Of a stretch of DNA of 64,000 bases, positions 1-6,935 are shown one piece after another. How positions within the stretch are numbered: the first letter of the stretch is position 1; each line of letters begins with the position of its first letter. The DNA is from Rhizorhabdus histidinilytica (GTDB lineage Bacteria > Pseudomonadota > Alphaproteobacteria > Sphingomonadales > Sphingomonadaceae), in NCBI RefSeq assembly GCF_900167915.1, contig NZ_FUYM01000004.1, positions 62,001 to 126,000 on the forward strand. Reading direction: 5' to 3'. Below the pieces are notes generated by a model, which was not told the DNA's origin, did no database searches, and saw nothing but the letters and a program-made list of their open reading frames with translations. The translations under genes were made by a program, and so were the position numbers.

Positions 1-557
1 TGAAGAACGCCCTGCGTGGATCCCGGCGGGACGATCATCGCCGGCAATAGCGGTTCCTGAGGCGGCGCACCGTGCCGCTCGACCGCTTCGCGGATCTGGG
101 CGTAATCGCCCTTATGGTCCTTGGCGATCTGGTCCTTGATCGATTTCCACGAGGCGTGTGCTGACTGGTAGATGAGCTTCTCGCGCTGATACTCGACGCT
201 GAGATCGGCTTCATGTTCGTCGATCGCGGCACAGGCGAGCTTGTCCGATGCGGTCTTTCTGTCTCCGGAGTCGGCAACGGTCGTCAGGAAGAGCGAGACC
301 GGCTTCACTTCGAGAGTGGGCAGACGAACCACGACATGGCCCTGGACTGCCAGGGCTACGGCCGACAGGACCGAATGAGCCGCCAGGGCATCGGGCACCT
401 GGACCCGGCGCATGATCGAGCGGGTGGCCGCCGCGGCGATAACGCCCAACGCATCGACGGGATATGGATCAGGGTCGACCGGCGTCCCCCGCAGCGGGAT
501 CGGCTCGGGCCTGCGCACCTCGGCTTGGGCCGCATTGGCGGCAAAGGCCCCGCTCAC
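1..557 (-). CDS. DUF3987 domain protein, partial (3' end beyond window)
   Basis: Reading leftward from a GTG at 557, an open frame runs off the window. It starts MSGAFAANAAQ and continues through PYPVDALG, AAHSVLSAVALAVQ and LFLTTVADSGDRKTASD, the typical N-terminal part of DUF3987 proteins found in phages and plasmids, where the SGDRK segment forms a Walker-A-like turn. The GTG overlaps the TGA stop of the primase-like gene (GTGA), so the two are translationally coupled. DUF3987 proteins often accompany Toprim primases and are thought to act as replicative ATPases; that role is inferred. The GTG start and open end make it easy to miss. The plus-strand frame over the same bases is its shadow. 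Confidence 0.8.
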   Translation of the reverse strand, partial: MSGAFAANAAQAEVRRPEPIPLRGTPVDPDPYPVDALGVIAAAATRSIMRRVQVPDALAAHSVLSAVALAVQGHVVVRLPTLEVKPVSLFLTTVADSGDRKTASDKLACAAIDEHEADLSVEYQREKLIYQSAHASWKSIKDQIAKDHKGDYAQIREAVERHGAPPQEPLLPAMIVPPGSTQGVL

Positions 558-1558
558 TGGCGGATACCCCTGAGCTGATCATTCCAATCCTTGTAGCCAT
601 TGGACGGCCACATCACGCGCACGGCCAAGCCGACATCGGTCAGTTCCTGAGCCGCCCTCTCCACCGCAGATCGTCCGGCCGCGTCGTTCTGGCCTGCGAT
701 CAGGACGGATTTGACGACTTCGGGAAAGCGGATCATCGGCATCAGCGCCGTTCCGAGAGCGGCAAGGACCGTTTGACCCGGCATCTCCTGCGCGAGCGAA
801 AGGGCGTCCTCAGGCCCCTCAGTGATGACGACTTCGGCGGCCGGCGGTCCAAGCCAGATAGCTCCACCAGCGACACGCCCGAGGCTCAGCTTGGATCGCC
901 TCGGCTTCTGCCAGCGCTTATCGGCGCCATCATCGAGCAGGAATATCCGCTGAATCGCGACCAGATCGTCGCCGATGGTTACGGCGCCAAGCAGCGCGGG
1001 AAGCGCCCTGCCCCATTTGCCGGTTTCCTTGTCCCGCGCCGCCGGGACCATGCCGAAGCGGATCGAGGGCGGTAGCTCCATGTTTATGCCCCGTGAGCGG
1101 GCATAAACCGATGCCGGGGTCCCAGCCGTAGGAACCGCCGCATCCCAGAACGTGCGAGCCTCGGCAATCGCCTGCTCGCGTTCGGCAGCGTCCTCAGCAG
1201 CGCGTTGTGCGCGTTGCTCGGCCGAGACGATCGGAAGATCAGACACGCCCAGCCACGCAAGGGTATCGGTAAAGCCGAGCCCCTCCTTCGCCATGACGAA
1301 GCGAATGATGTCGCCAGACGCGCCACAGCCGAAGCTATGATAGGTCCCCTTCGCGTCGTTGACCCGCAGGCTGGGCGAACGCTCGTCATGGAAGACGCAG
1401 AGGCCTTGCAGCTCGCGCCCCGCCTTGCGGAGCTTGGTATATCGCCCGACGACATCGCTGATGTTGTGCAGCGACCGGGCATCTTCGACCCGCTGGCGGA
1501 ACTGGGCTTCCTCCGCTGGGTCGCGGGGCTGTGCGTTTCGGGGGTGCTTCCACATCAT
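554..1558 (-). CDS. CHC2 zinc-finger / Toprim primase-like protein
   Basis: A 334-residue protein with a DnaG-type CHC2 zinc-finger region near residues 50-85 (CVFHDERSPSL, then YHSFGCGASGD) and a C-terminal Toprim domain (VVITEGPEDALSLAQ, then AALGTAL). It probably primes replication of the element. In the zinc finger the usual CxxC pair reads SFGC, so one expected Cys ligand is Ser. In Toprim the acidic DxD stretch is changed to GQND. Both changes make full primase activity uncertain; it may work only with the coupled DUF3987 partner downstream. The family is widespread in alphaproteobacterial prophages and islands. Confidence 0.8.
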   Translation of the reverse strand: MMWKHPRNAQPRDPAEEAQFRQRVEDARSLHNISDVVGRYTKLRKAGRELQGLCVFHDERSPSLRVNDAKGTYHSFGCGASGDIIRFVMAKEGLGFTDTLAWLGVSDLPIVSAEQRAQRAAEDAAEREQAIAEARTFWDAAVPTAGTPASVYARSRGINMELPPSIRFGMVPAARDKETGKWGRALPALLGAVTIGDDLVAIQRIFLLDDGADKRWQKPRRSKLSLGRVAGGAIWLGPPAAEVVITEGPEDALSLAQEMPGQTVLAALGTALMPMIRFPEVVKSVLIAGQNDAAGRSAVERAAQELTDVGLAVRVMWPSNGYKDWNDQLRGIRQ

Positions 1559-1631
1559 GCGGCGAAGCCTGACACGGGCGCGTTGTCGCCGTTACCGCCG
1601 TCATTGCAGATGACGTGCATGAGCGTTCCCG

Positions 1632-2102
1632 TCATTCCGATGCGCCATGGCTCTGCGCCAGCATGTCAAGCCAGCGGCGGGTGAGCGCATTTACCTTGCG
1701 GATGAGCTGGGCGTGCGGCCGAAGCTCCTCGGCCTCGGTGATGCCGTCAGCCTCGATCTCAATGATCGCCGGCAAGAGCATCGCCAGAGTGAGCGCGGCG
1801 CGATCGTCCGAGGAACAGATCGCCCCGGCCTCGGCCCATCGACCACCGGCCAGCCGTAGCAGCGGATCCGCAAACCGCCCTCCCCACACGTCGCAGCCGG
1901 CCAGGAAGGTCGGCAGGTCCATCGCCGACCCACCAGCCGCGTAGATCGCGGCGCGGTCCTCGGAGCGCCCCAGAACGCGGGCCATGTCCTTGAAGGTGAT
2001 GTCGTCGTCGGCTTTGATCTCGGTGAGGACGGAGCCCTGCACCTCGACCGCTTTCGACGCGGAGAACGTCCGGCGGGCCCGGTGGATGTGCGGTGCGTTC
2101 AT
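1632..2102 (-). CDS. Hypothetical phage-type protein
   Basis: A 156-residue protein starting MNAPHIHRARRTFS. I chose the ATG at 2102 because GGAG lies about 7 bases upstream; an in-frame start 18 codons earlier lacks such a site. I recognise no domain. The sequence is mixed alpha/beta, with a hydrophobic ALTLAMLLPAIIEIEADG segment that is probably a buried helix. It lies just upstream of, and in the same direction as, the primase and DUF3987 genes (gap 73 bases), so it is probably the first gene of that replication operon. Function unknown. Confidence 0.6.
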   Translation of the reverse strand: MNAPHIHRARRTFSASKAVEVQGSVLTEIKADDDITFKDMARVLGRSEDRAAIYAAGGSAMDLPTFLAGCDVWGGRFADPLLRLAGGRWAEAGAICSSDDRAALTLAMLLPAIIEIEADGITEAEELRPHAQLIRKVNALTRRWLDMLAQSHGASE

Positions 2103-2235
2103 GCCGTAGCTCCGACAGCATGACGAATGATCCAAAATGGCGACATCACTCGCCACCTCCCCGGCGCCCGAGATTGTTCCCAGGCGCCGGTTCGGTCATT
2201 CTGCGGTTGGAACGACCAGCAGAAAGGCAGTGGAA

Positions 2236-2442
2236 ATGGCCGACAGCGTTACGATCACGAACTTGCCCGATAGCGGCAGCCCGGAACGAGTTGCGCTCGA
2301 TCTTTGCAAGATGGTGCTGCACGGCTCCATTAAGGGAGACAACCACGCGGCCGTTTACAGCAAGGGCAACATTCTCGCGACCTACGCTGAATGCCGCCAG
2401 GCAGTTCGAGGGGGAGCCTACGATATCAGCAACCTCGTCTGA
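2236..2442 (+). CDS. Small hypothetical protein
   Basis: A 68-residue protein starting MADSVTITNLPDSG. The ATG at 2236 has a purine-rich stretch (GGCAGTGGAA) just upstream; the longer in-frame extension to 2137 runs through a divergent intergenic region and looks non-coding. No known domain. It is divergent from the gene ending its promoter side at 2102 and convergent with the small gene at 2447. Codon use and the compact fold-like sequence (VALDLCKMVLHGSI, AAVYSKGNILATYAECRQAV) suggest it is real. Function unknown. Confidence 0.55.
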   Translation: MADSVTITNLPDSGSPERVALDLCKMVLHGSIKGDNHAAVYSKGNILATYAECRQAVRGGAYDISNLV

Positions 2443-2446
2443 CCGG

Positions 2447-2614
2447 TCAGTTCGCCAATCGATCCATCGCGGCCTTCGCTTCATCTGCGAGGGCCGCACG
2501 ATCGGCACTGACGAGGAAATCGTAGAACTCAGCCGCAAGGCGAACGGTGTCGGCTTCCAGACCGAAACTGACGGCAAGGCGGAGCGCTTCCAGGCGCAAA
2601 TCTTCCTGTGGCAT
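2447..2614 (-). CDS. Very small hypothetical protein (55 aa)
   Basis: A 55-residue frame beginning MPQEDLRLEALRLAVSFG and ending AMDRLAN, almost entirely predicted helix with alternating charged and aliphatic residues. An AGGA element sits about 8 bases before the ATG at 2614. Its stop is 4 bases from the stop of the convergent gene ending at 2442. The amino-acid pattern (EALRLAVSFGLEADTVRLAAEFYDFL) is far more protein-like than the opposite strand. Similar short helical proteins are common in sphingomonad prophages. No function can be assigned. Confidence 0.55.
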   Translation of the reverse strand: MPQEDLRLEALRLAVSFGLEADTVRLAAEFYDFLVSADRAALADEAKAAMDRLAN

Positions 2615-2635
2615 CGATACATCCTTTCGATTGAT

Positions 2636-2770
2636 CTATGCATGGAGGCGCTCCAGCCGCTTAAGCGCCCGCCAGCGCTTCGACTCGATCAAACGGCGAC
2701 AATCTGCCGCCGAGCGACCCGACCGCCAGCGATCAAGCCCCGGCTGCTGTCGAAGGACGGGATGCGTCAT
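2636..2770 (-). CDS. Very small basic hypothetical protein (44 aa)
   Basis: A 44-residue frame starting MTHPVLRQQPGLDRW and ending KRLERLHA, highly basic, with the stretch LIESKRWRALKRLERL forming a likely amphipathic helix. A G-rich sequence precedes the ATG at 2770. It sits 21 bases upstream of the 55-residue gene on the same strand, so the two may be co-transcribed. Evidence is limited to composition and arrangement; it could be spurious. Confidence 0.4.
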   Translation of the reverse strand: MTHPVLRQQPGLDRWRSGRSAADCRRLIESKRWRALKRLERLHA

Positions 2771-2784
2771 CGGCCCGCCCCCGC

Positions 2785-3018
2785 ATGGTGAAGGACCGCA
2801 AAGCTCGCATGGGCGTGCAGAACGTCATGTGCGCCTACGCCAACCTCATCGGCGCGACGATCGAGGCGTTGCAGAAGGCCGAGGTGCCGGATGCCTATAC
2901 CCATTATTTCCTCGACCGACTGGAACTGGCGAACGAGGCGACGCTGGTCGGCGCGGAGGCGGAGTTCGCCGCGCACCTGATCGAGCTTTTTCGGAGGGTG
3001 GTGTCGGAGGCTGACTGA
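2785..3018 (+). CDS. Small hypothetical protein
   Basis: A 77-residue protein starting MVKDRKARMGVQNVM, mostly helical (AYANLIGATIEALQKAEVP, YFLDRLELANEATLVGAEAEFAAHLIELFRRVV). No domain recognised. It overlaps the 3' part of a minus-strand gene (2904-3314) by more than 100 bases. The plus-strand reading looks better over the shared stretch, so the minus-strand protein may have a poorly constrained tail. Function unknown. Confidence 0.55.
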   Translation: MVKDRKARMGVQNVMCAYANLIGATIEALQKAEVPDAYTHYFLDRLELANEATLVGAEAEFAAHLIELFRRVVSEAD

Positions 3019-3314
3019 GTCTTGCTCGGATGCCCGCCGCCGTTAAGGGAGACGGCTGGGCTCAGAAGATGGAGTATTTCCCTTGCGTCTGACGGTATCG
3101 TCTCGCGCGGCCAGTTTTGCTCGGACCCGAGATAAGCTAGACAACGCTCAAACGTTGAAATTTCCATTGTCCGACCGTCGCGCAATCGTTCGAAGAGCTT
3201 GCCGTCATTTGTCGACCGCGAAGACAGGGTCTTTAGTGTGGTTTTTGGCTGCAATTGCTGGGCCTCTTCGACCCAGCGAGTAGCCAGCCGAACGAGATGG
3301 GGAATGAGCGCCAT
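2904..3314 (-). CDS. Hypothetical phage-type protein, 3' end overlaps convergent gene
   Basis: A 136-residue protein from the ATG at 3314 (MALIPHLVRLATRWVEEAQ). Its middle (SSRSTNDGKLFERLRDGRTMEISTFERCLAYLG) resembles small proteins found in rhizobial and sphingomonad prophages, recognised by the STR-NDGK-ferL pattern; I cannot name the family. After about residue 95 the sequence becomes Ser-rich and low in complexity, exactly where it runs antisense to the 2785-3018 gene. It lies divergent from the repressor gene at 3383, so the palindromes at 3327-3361 may regulate it. Function unknown. Confidence 0.55.
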   Translation of the reverse strand: MALIPHLVRLATRWVEEAQQLQPKTTLKTLSSRSTNDGKLFERLRDGRTMEISTFERCLAYLGSEQNWPRETIPSDAREILHLLSPAVSLNGGGHPSKTQSASDTTLRKSSIRCAANSASAPTSVASFASSSRSRK

Positions 3315-3326
3315 GAGGATCAAATA

Positions 3327-3361
3327 CGGGCTAAAACCCGCATCGTCAAGGGCTACAGCCC
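3327..3361. promoter_or_regulatory. Paired operator-like palindromes upstream of repressor gene
   Basis: CGGGCTAAAACCCG (3327-3340, imperfect) and GGGCTACAGCCC (3350-3361) are about 22 bases apart centre to centre, in the gap between the divergent genes at 3314 and 3383. The same motif occurs twice after the repressor gene (4207-4241). Spacing near two helical turns and association with a CI/LexA-like gene suggest repressor operators. Binding is inferred. Confidence 0.6.
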
Positions 3362-3382
3362 GTCAGAGCGGAGCGATTGTGA

Positions 3383-4204
3383 ATGAGTGAAGACCAGCCG
3401 CGCCCAAAGACGGTGTTTTCTATCGAGGAACCCCCGATTGAGCTGATGATCCAGCGCATCGACGAGCGACTGAAAGTGCTTGGCCTGACCGATCGCCAGG
3501 CTTCGATACGTGCGACAGGATTGCCCGACGCCATTCGGGAGATTCGGCGCTTCAAGCGACCCGGCTCGAAGCGAATGATCCAACTTGCCAAAGCCCTCGA
3601 AACTACACCCGACTGGCTGGGTGGATACGTTGATCACCAGCGGGGAAAGGTGTGGCTTGAAAGCACCGAATCAGCGCTGCCAATCTATGGCGTTGCCGAC
3701 CTGCCGAGAGACATACCCGTTTTCGCAGCCAGCGTAGATGAAACCGCCCCCGCCTTTTTCAAAGACATCGTGGAGAAGGAACACTCTATAGAGGTGAAAA
3801 AGCGCCTCTACGTAATGTGTTTTGGCTATAATTTTAACGATCCCATCGACTTCGCACGCCGCCCCCCCAGGCTAGCGAAGCGAGACGATTGCTACGGGAT
3901 CATTATCCATGACGATGCACTATATCCCCGTTTTGAGATTTCCGATGTCCTCTACGTGGATCCACGCCGACACGCCGCTCCCGGAGAATACGCTCTTGTT
4001 CGGATAAAGAAGGAAGCGATACCTGACTTTAAAACTCAGGGAGAATGGGCTTTCATCGCACAGATCGATCCCGATAAATCGGAGCGATTAGACCAGCCTT
4101 GGGCGCTACGTGTGTTCAATCCCGATCTTCGATTTACCCTCGACCGCCGCACCGTGGCGGAGGCTCATCGCATAATTCCGTGGTCTGAACTTCTGTCATT
4201 ATAG
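3383..4204 (+). CDS. CI/LexA-like repressor with S24-type C-terminal domain lacking the catalytic Ser
   Basis: A 273-residue regulator. Residues about 20-80 form an HTH-like unit (ERLKVLGLTDRQASIRATGLPDAIREI, then MIQLAKALETTPDWLGG). The C-terminal half matches the LexA/CI S24 fold (YGIIIHDDALYPRFEISDVLYVDPRRHAAPGEYALVRI). In cleavable repressors this motif is D-S-M-x-P-x-F; here it is DALYPRF, so Ala replaces the nucleophilic Ser and RecA-stimulated self-cleavage should not occur. The gene is flanked by paired GGGCT-AGCCC palindromes on both sides, consistent with autoregulation and control of the operon starting at 4343. It is probably the master lysogeny-type regulator of the element. Confidence 0.75.
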   Translation: MSEDQPRPKTVFSIEEPPIELMIQRIDERLKVLGLTDRQASIRATGLPDAIREIRRFKRPGSKRMIQLAKALETTPDWLGGYVDHQRGKVWLESTESALPIYGVADLPRDIPVFAASVDETAPAFFKDIVEKEHSIEVKKRLYVMCFGYNFNDPIDFARRPPRLAKRDDCYGIIIHDDALYPRFEISDVLYVDPRRHAAPGEYALVRIKKEAIPDFKTQGEWAFIAQIDPDKSERLDQPWALRVFNPDLRFTLDRRTVAEAHRIIPWSELLSL

Positions 4205-4206
4205 TG

Positions 4207-4241
4207 CGGGCCACAGCCCGTTGACGCGGGCTATAGCCCGC
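4207..4241. promoter_or_regulatory. Paired operator-like palindromes between repressor and next gene
   Basis: CGGGCCACAGCCCG (4207-4220) and the perfect 16-base palindrome GCGGGCTATAGCCCGC (4226-4241) are 20 bases apart centre to centre. They share the GGGC-T/C-A-N-AGCCC core with the pair at 3327-3361. They lie about 100 bases before the gene at 4343. No T-run follows, which argues against a simple terminator. Confidence 0.65.
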
Positions 4242-4342
4242 ATTATAAGTTCTCCATTGGCCGGCTCACTCGTGGCGGCTAATGGCAGGCTTCGGCGATA
4301 GACACGTCGCCCCTGTCTCCTCTCGAATGAAGGAGACTACCG

Positions 4343-5533
4343 ATGAACGCTCATTCTTCGATTATCGCGATGGCTACCGCCGAGCAGGCGACCGCTCCCC
4401 TCGCCTGGGAACAGGCCTACGAGACCTATCAGGCGGCCCGCAAATCTGGCGTGGAGTATAGCGAGAGTGGGGCCTACATCGACGAGATCGGAGGCCCTCT
4501 AGGCCTCACCAGATATGAGGCGCTCAAGACGCTTCTCGCCACTCCCGCACCCTCGTTGGATGCTCTCGCAATCAAACTGGCCATCTTTGCCGGTGATGAT
4601 GGGCATGAATATGAGGCGGCCGGCGTCATGCAGGCTCACATCATGGCGGATGCCCTCCGCCTGGCGCATGAGAGTAGTGCGTCACCTGAAATTACCCGCA
4701 TTGCGGTGGCCCAGCACGAAAAGGCTGTGGAGAGCCTGTCTTACTATTTCGACGACGCTGAGCGAGCAAAACGGATGGAAATACAGGCCATCTCAGCACG
4801 TGTAGTCGAGCAGATCACCGGCAAGCCGGTCGCCATCGAGCGCTCACCAGTTTCATGGAATGACGCTGTCGCCGCCCTCGACGCGATCACGGTAGAGGAA
4901 CAGGCATTTGAGGCACGGGTCAAGGCAGGTGAGAACCCGGCGGACCATGAGACCGACGCACTCGCGACGAAACTCGCCGTCCGTTATCGCAACGTATTCG
5001 CTTTTCCCGCACCGACGATCAAGGAAGTTGGAAGCAAGCTCCAGCTTTTTGTCGATCATCAGTTGTGCGAGCGGGCGGATGCCGCAACCTTCATCGAGCC
5101 AATCATTGAGGATATCGAACGCCTCGCGCCCTCGACAGGTCCCGACGTCGATCCAGAGCTGATAGCGGCCTGCACCGAAGTATTGCAGCTTCGTGCGAGC
5201 GAGCCTGAACCGAGCCGTCAAGATACTGAGGCCGCGGAGTGGGAATGGCGCATTGGAAAAGTCGAGGAAGTCCTGCGAGATAATGTCTCGACATCCGCCC
5301 CGGTATTGATCGCACAACTTTGGGTGGCCGTGGACCACATGGTAGACCGCGCAAAACCGTCTTGGCTTCGTGATGCGATCAGCCAGAATGACTTCGGAAC
5401 GATCATGGCTCGGCGTGAAGATCTCGACTTCGACGTGCGTATGGTCGTCCAGGCAATCGACGGCCTCATGGCTATGGAAGCGGTAGCGGTCGAAGCGGGG
5501 CAGAGTGCCGAACGCGAGGTCGCCCATGCCTGA
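4343..5533 (+). CDS. Hypothetical protein of the integrated element
   Basis: A 396-residue soluble, acidic, mostly helical protein with an AAGGAG ribosome site before the ATG. I recognise no family with confidence, though similar proteins occur in sphingomonad islands. It seems to contain a diverged internal duplication: AWEQAYETYQAAR...TPAPSLDALAIKLAIF near the N-terminus and SWNDAVAALDAITV...FPAPTIKEVGSKLQLFVD about 180 residues later. It heads a plus-strand group (4343-6815) in which the genes overlap or are close, and it is downstream of the operator pair at 4207-4241, so it is probably repressor-controlled. Function unknown. Confidence 0.7.
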   Translation: MNAHSSIIAMATAEQATAPLAWEQAYETYQAARKSGVEYSESGAYIDEIGGPLGLTRYEALKTLLATPAPSLDALAIKLAIFAGDDGHEYEAAGVMQAHIMADALRLAHESSASPEITRIAVAQHEKAVESLSYYFDDAERAKRMEIQAISARVVEQITGKPVAIERSPVSWNDAVAALDAITVEEQAFEARVKAGENPADHETDALATKLAVRYRNVFAFPAPTIKEVGSKLQLFVDHQLCERADAATFIEPIIEDIERLAPSTGPDVDPELIAACTEVLQLRASEPEPSRQDTEAAEWEWRIGKVEEVLRDNVSTSAPVLIAQLWVAVDHMVDRAKPSWLRDAISQNDFGTIMARREDLDFDVRMVVQAIDGLMAMEAVAVEAGQSAEREVAHA

Positions 5534-5753
5534 CACCTGCCGCCGCTGCGATTTCTTCCTCGATCGGGGGCTGGCTTCGGCCAGCTCCCCACCATCGAAG
5601 AAGAGCGACGTGAACACGGGCATCTGCTGGCGCCACGTTCCGCAGATCAAGCCGGGCTCCTCGGTCGACGGTCGAGCGATCTTCCCAACGATCCACGCCG
5701 ATCACTGGTGCGGCGAGTTCCAGAACCGCGCGCTCCTTGAATCGCCCTGCTGA
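5526..5753 (+). CDS. Small Cys-rich (zinc-ribbon-like) protein
   Basis: A 75-residue protein starting MPDTCRRCDFFLDRG. CRRC, ICWRH and DHWCGEF provide four Cys and several His residues arranged like a treble-clef or zinc ribbon. The ATG overlaps the stop of the preceding gene by 8 bases, indicating translational coupling; a longer in-frame start at 5505 lies fully inside that gene. Such small zinc-binding proteins are common in phage early regions, where they may bind DNA or protein. No specific role can be assigned. Confidence 0.6.
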   Translation: MPDTCRRCDFFLDRGLASASSPPSKKSDVNTGICWRHVPQIKPGSSVDGRAIFPTIHADHWCGEFQNRALLESPC

Positions 5754-5759
5754 GGAGGG

Positions 5760-5821
5760 CCGCAGATTGCCCCGGACAATGTACCGGGCGAGTTCCCTGC
5801 CCTCGCCGGGCAAATCTGCGG
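5760..5821. repeat. Long imperfect inverted repeat in intergenic region
   Basis: The arms CCGCAGATTGCCCCGG (5760-5775) and CCGGGCAAATCTGCGG (5806-5821) are nearly perfect reverse complements; a second stem (GGGCGAG/CTCGCC) lies inside. The structure fills most of the 110-base gap before the gene at 5865. It could be an RNA leader, a small RNA or a protein-binding site. No T-run follows, so it is not a classical terminator. Confidence 0.55.
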
Positions 5822-5864
5822 ACTGGCACGAAAGCCATGGCTTTAGCCGTACAAGGATATTGAA

Positions 5865-6362
5865 ATGAACAGCTTTCACAGCTTTGGAATGACCGAGGTC
5901 GCCACCAGCGCGATCGTCTCGATGCGCCGGTTCAAGCGCAGCGCGCAGGATTGGGCCTATAAGATCACGCTTTCAAACGGCGAGGGTCTCATCGTCGAGA
6001 CAAGTGACGTCAGCATTCTCCTGGAGCGGCCGATCCAATTGATACCGGCTCCGATCGGAACATCGATCTGCCATTTCAACGACGAAGATTGGAACGCGCA
6101 CCGCGCTCAAGTGATCGCCTGGGCCTTGTGCGCCGATGGCGAGGTTCGGCCGGTGACGCCAGCCGGGGTGAACGATAGCGAGTGCCTGGGGCCACACGAG
6201 AATCTGATCGTCGAGCTACCTGATGGCACGTGCCACGAAACCGGGTTCGACGGGCGGCACTTTGCCAGTCTCGATGAACTAGTGGAGGACCGCAAGGCTT
6301 GGGTCGAGCGGGCTCGCAACGCTGCCATCCAGCAGGACGCGACTTCGGAGGCAATCCGATGA
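5865..6362 (+). CDS. Hypothetical protein
   Basis: A 165-residue protein starting MNSFHSFGMTEVATSAIVSMRRF. The first half looks beta-rich (YKITLSNGEGLIVETSDVSILLERP), followed by a helical C-terminal part. No domain recognised. Its stop codon overlaps the next start (ATGA), so it is coupled to the 72-residue gene downstream. It follows the hairpin at 5760-5821, which may be its leader. Function unknown. Confidence 0.6.
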   Translation: MNSFHSFGMTEVATSAIVSMRRFKRSAQDWAYKITLSNGEGLIVETSDVSILLERPIQLIPAPIGTSICHFNDEDWNAHRAQVIAWALCADGEVRPVTPAGVNDSECLGPHENLIVELPDGTCHETGFDGRHFASLDELVEDRKAWVERARNAAIQQDATSEAIR

Positions 6363-6577
6363 AACCTGCGGCGGATCCTATCGCGCAAGCTTGGGAAGCT
6401 TACGACGCAGCCGCCCTGGAGTGCCATCGCATGCGGATAGAGGGTATCCCAGCCGACCAGAGGGTCGAGAAGGAGCTCGAAGCCGTCCGACTGCACCAGG
6501 CCTTCTATGTCGCGAGCCTGCGATCGGAGCCGGCGTCGCAATGCGCTGGGATTGATACGACAAGCGCGGCGGGCTGA
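6359..6577 (+). CDS. Small hypothetical protein
   Basis: A 72-residue protein starting MKPAADPIAQAWEAYDAAALEC; the ATG overlaps the preceding stop by 4 bases (ATGA), which fixes the start. Predicted to be a helical hairpin rich in Ala, Glu and Arg. No domain recognised. It precedes the AlpA-like gene by 13 bases, completing a tight early-operon arrangement. Confidence 0.6.
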   Translation: MKPAADPIAQAWEAYDAAALECHRMRIEGIPADQRVEKELEAVRLHQAFYVASLRSEPASQCAGIDTTSAAG

Positions 6578-6590
6578 AAGGATGCAACTG

Positions 6591-6815
6591 ATGAACACTG
6601 TGGTTGTCCGCGATCGGCGCAAGGACCGCCTTCTCCGTATCGCGGAGGTCCGCCAACGCACGGGCCTTTCCGTTCCCTCTGTCTATCGACGGGAGGCGGC
6701 CGGAACCTTCCCTGCTCGCATCCGCACAGGCCCGCGCATGGTTGCCTGGTACGAGAGCGACATTGACGATTTCGTAGCCGATCCAGGCGGATACCGCGTC
6801 AATCAGGCTGCCTGA
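6591..6815 (+). CDS. AlpA-family transcriptional regulator / excisionase-like protein
   Basis: A 74-residue MerR-like winged-helix protein. The core RLLRIAEVRQRTGLSVPSVYRREAAGTFPARIRTGPRMVAWYESDIDDFVADP matches AlpA proteins of P4-type elements in pattern (helix-turn-helix, Pro-x-R wing, W-x-x-x-D-I). I use the ATG at 6591 because AAAGGA lies 8 bases upstream; another ATG is 9 bases earlier. AlpA proteins activate the integrase or act as recombination directionality factors, which fits an element with a P4-type integrase at 9149-10444. Last gene of the plus-strand operon. Confidence 0.8.
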   Translation: MNTVVVRDRRKDRLLRIAEVRQRTGLSVPSVYRREAAGTFPARIRTGPRMVAWYESDIDDFVADPGGYRVNQAA

Positions 6816-6935
6816 CATCCCGGCAGCATGTGGCATACGCACTAGGACCGACACCCACAGCATCGGATAAGCTGGCAGTTTCCGAGGGTTCCAGTGATTA
6901 GCGGCTTGATCGCCGGAATCGCGGCGTTTGCGGGG

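Noticed and set aside
213-578. Open frame on plus strand at the window start
   Set aside because: It lies antisense to the clear DUF3987 coding region and has no domain or ribosome site.
4226-4241. Palindrome read as a transcription terminator
   Set aside because: No T-run follows, and the motif recurs three more times around the same gene, which fits operators.
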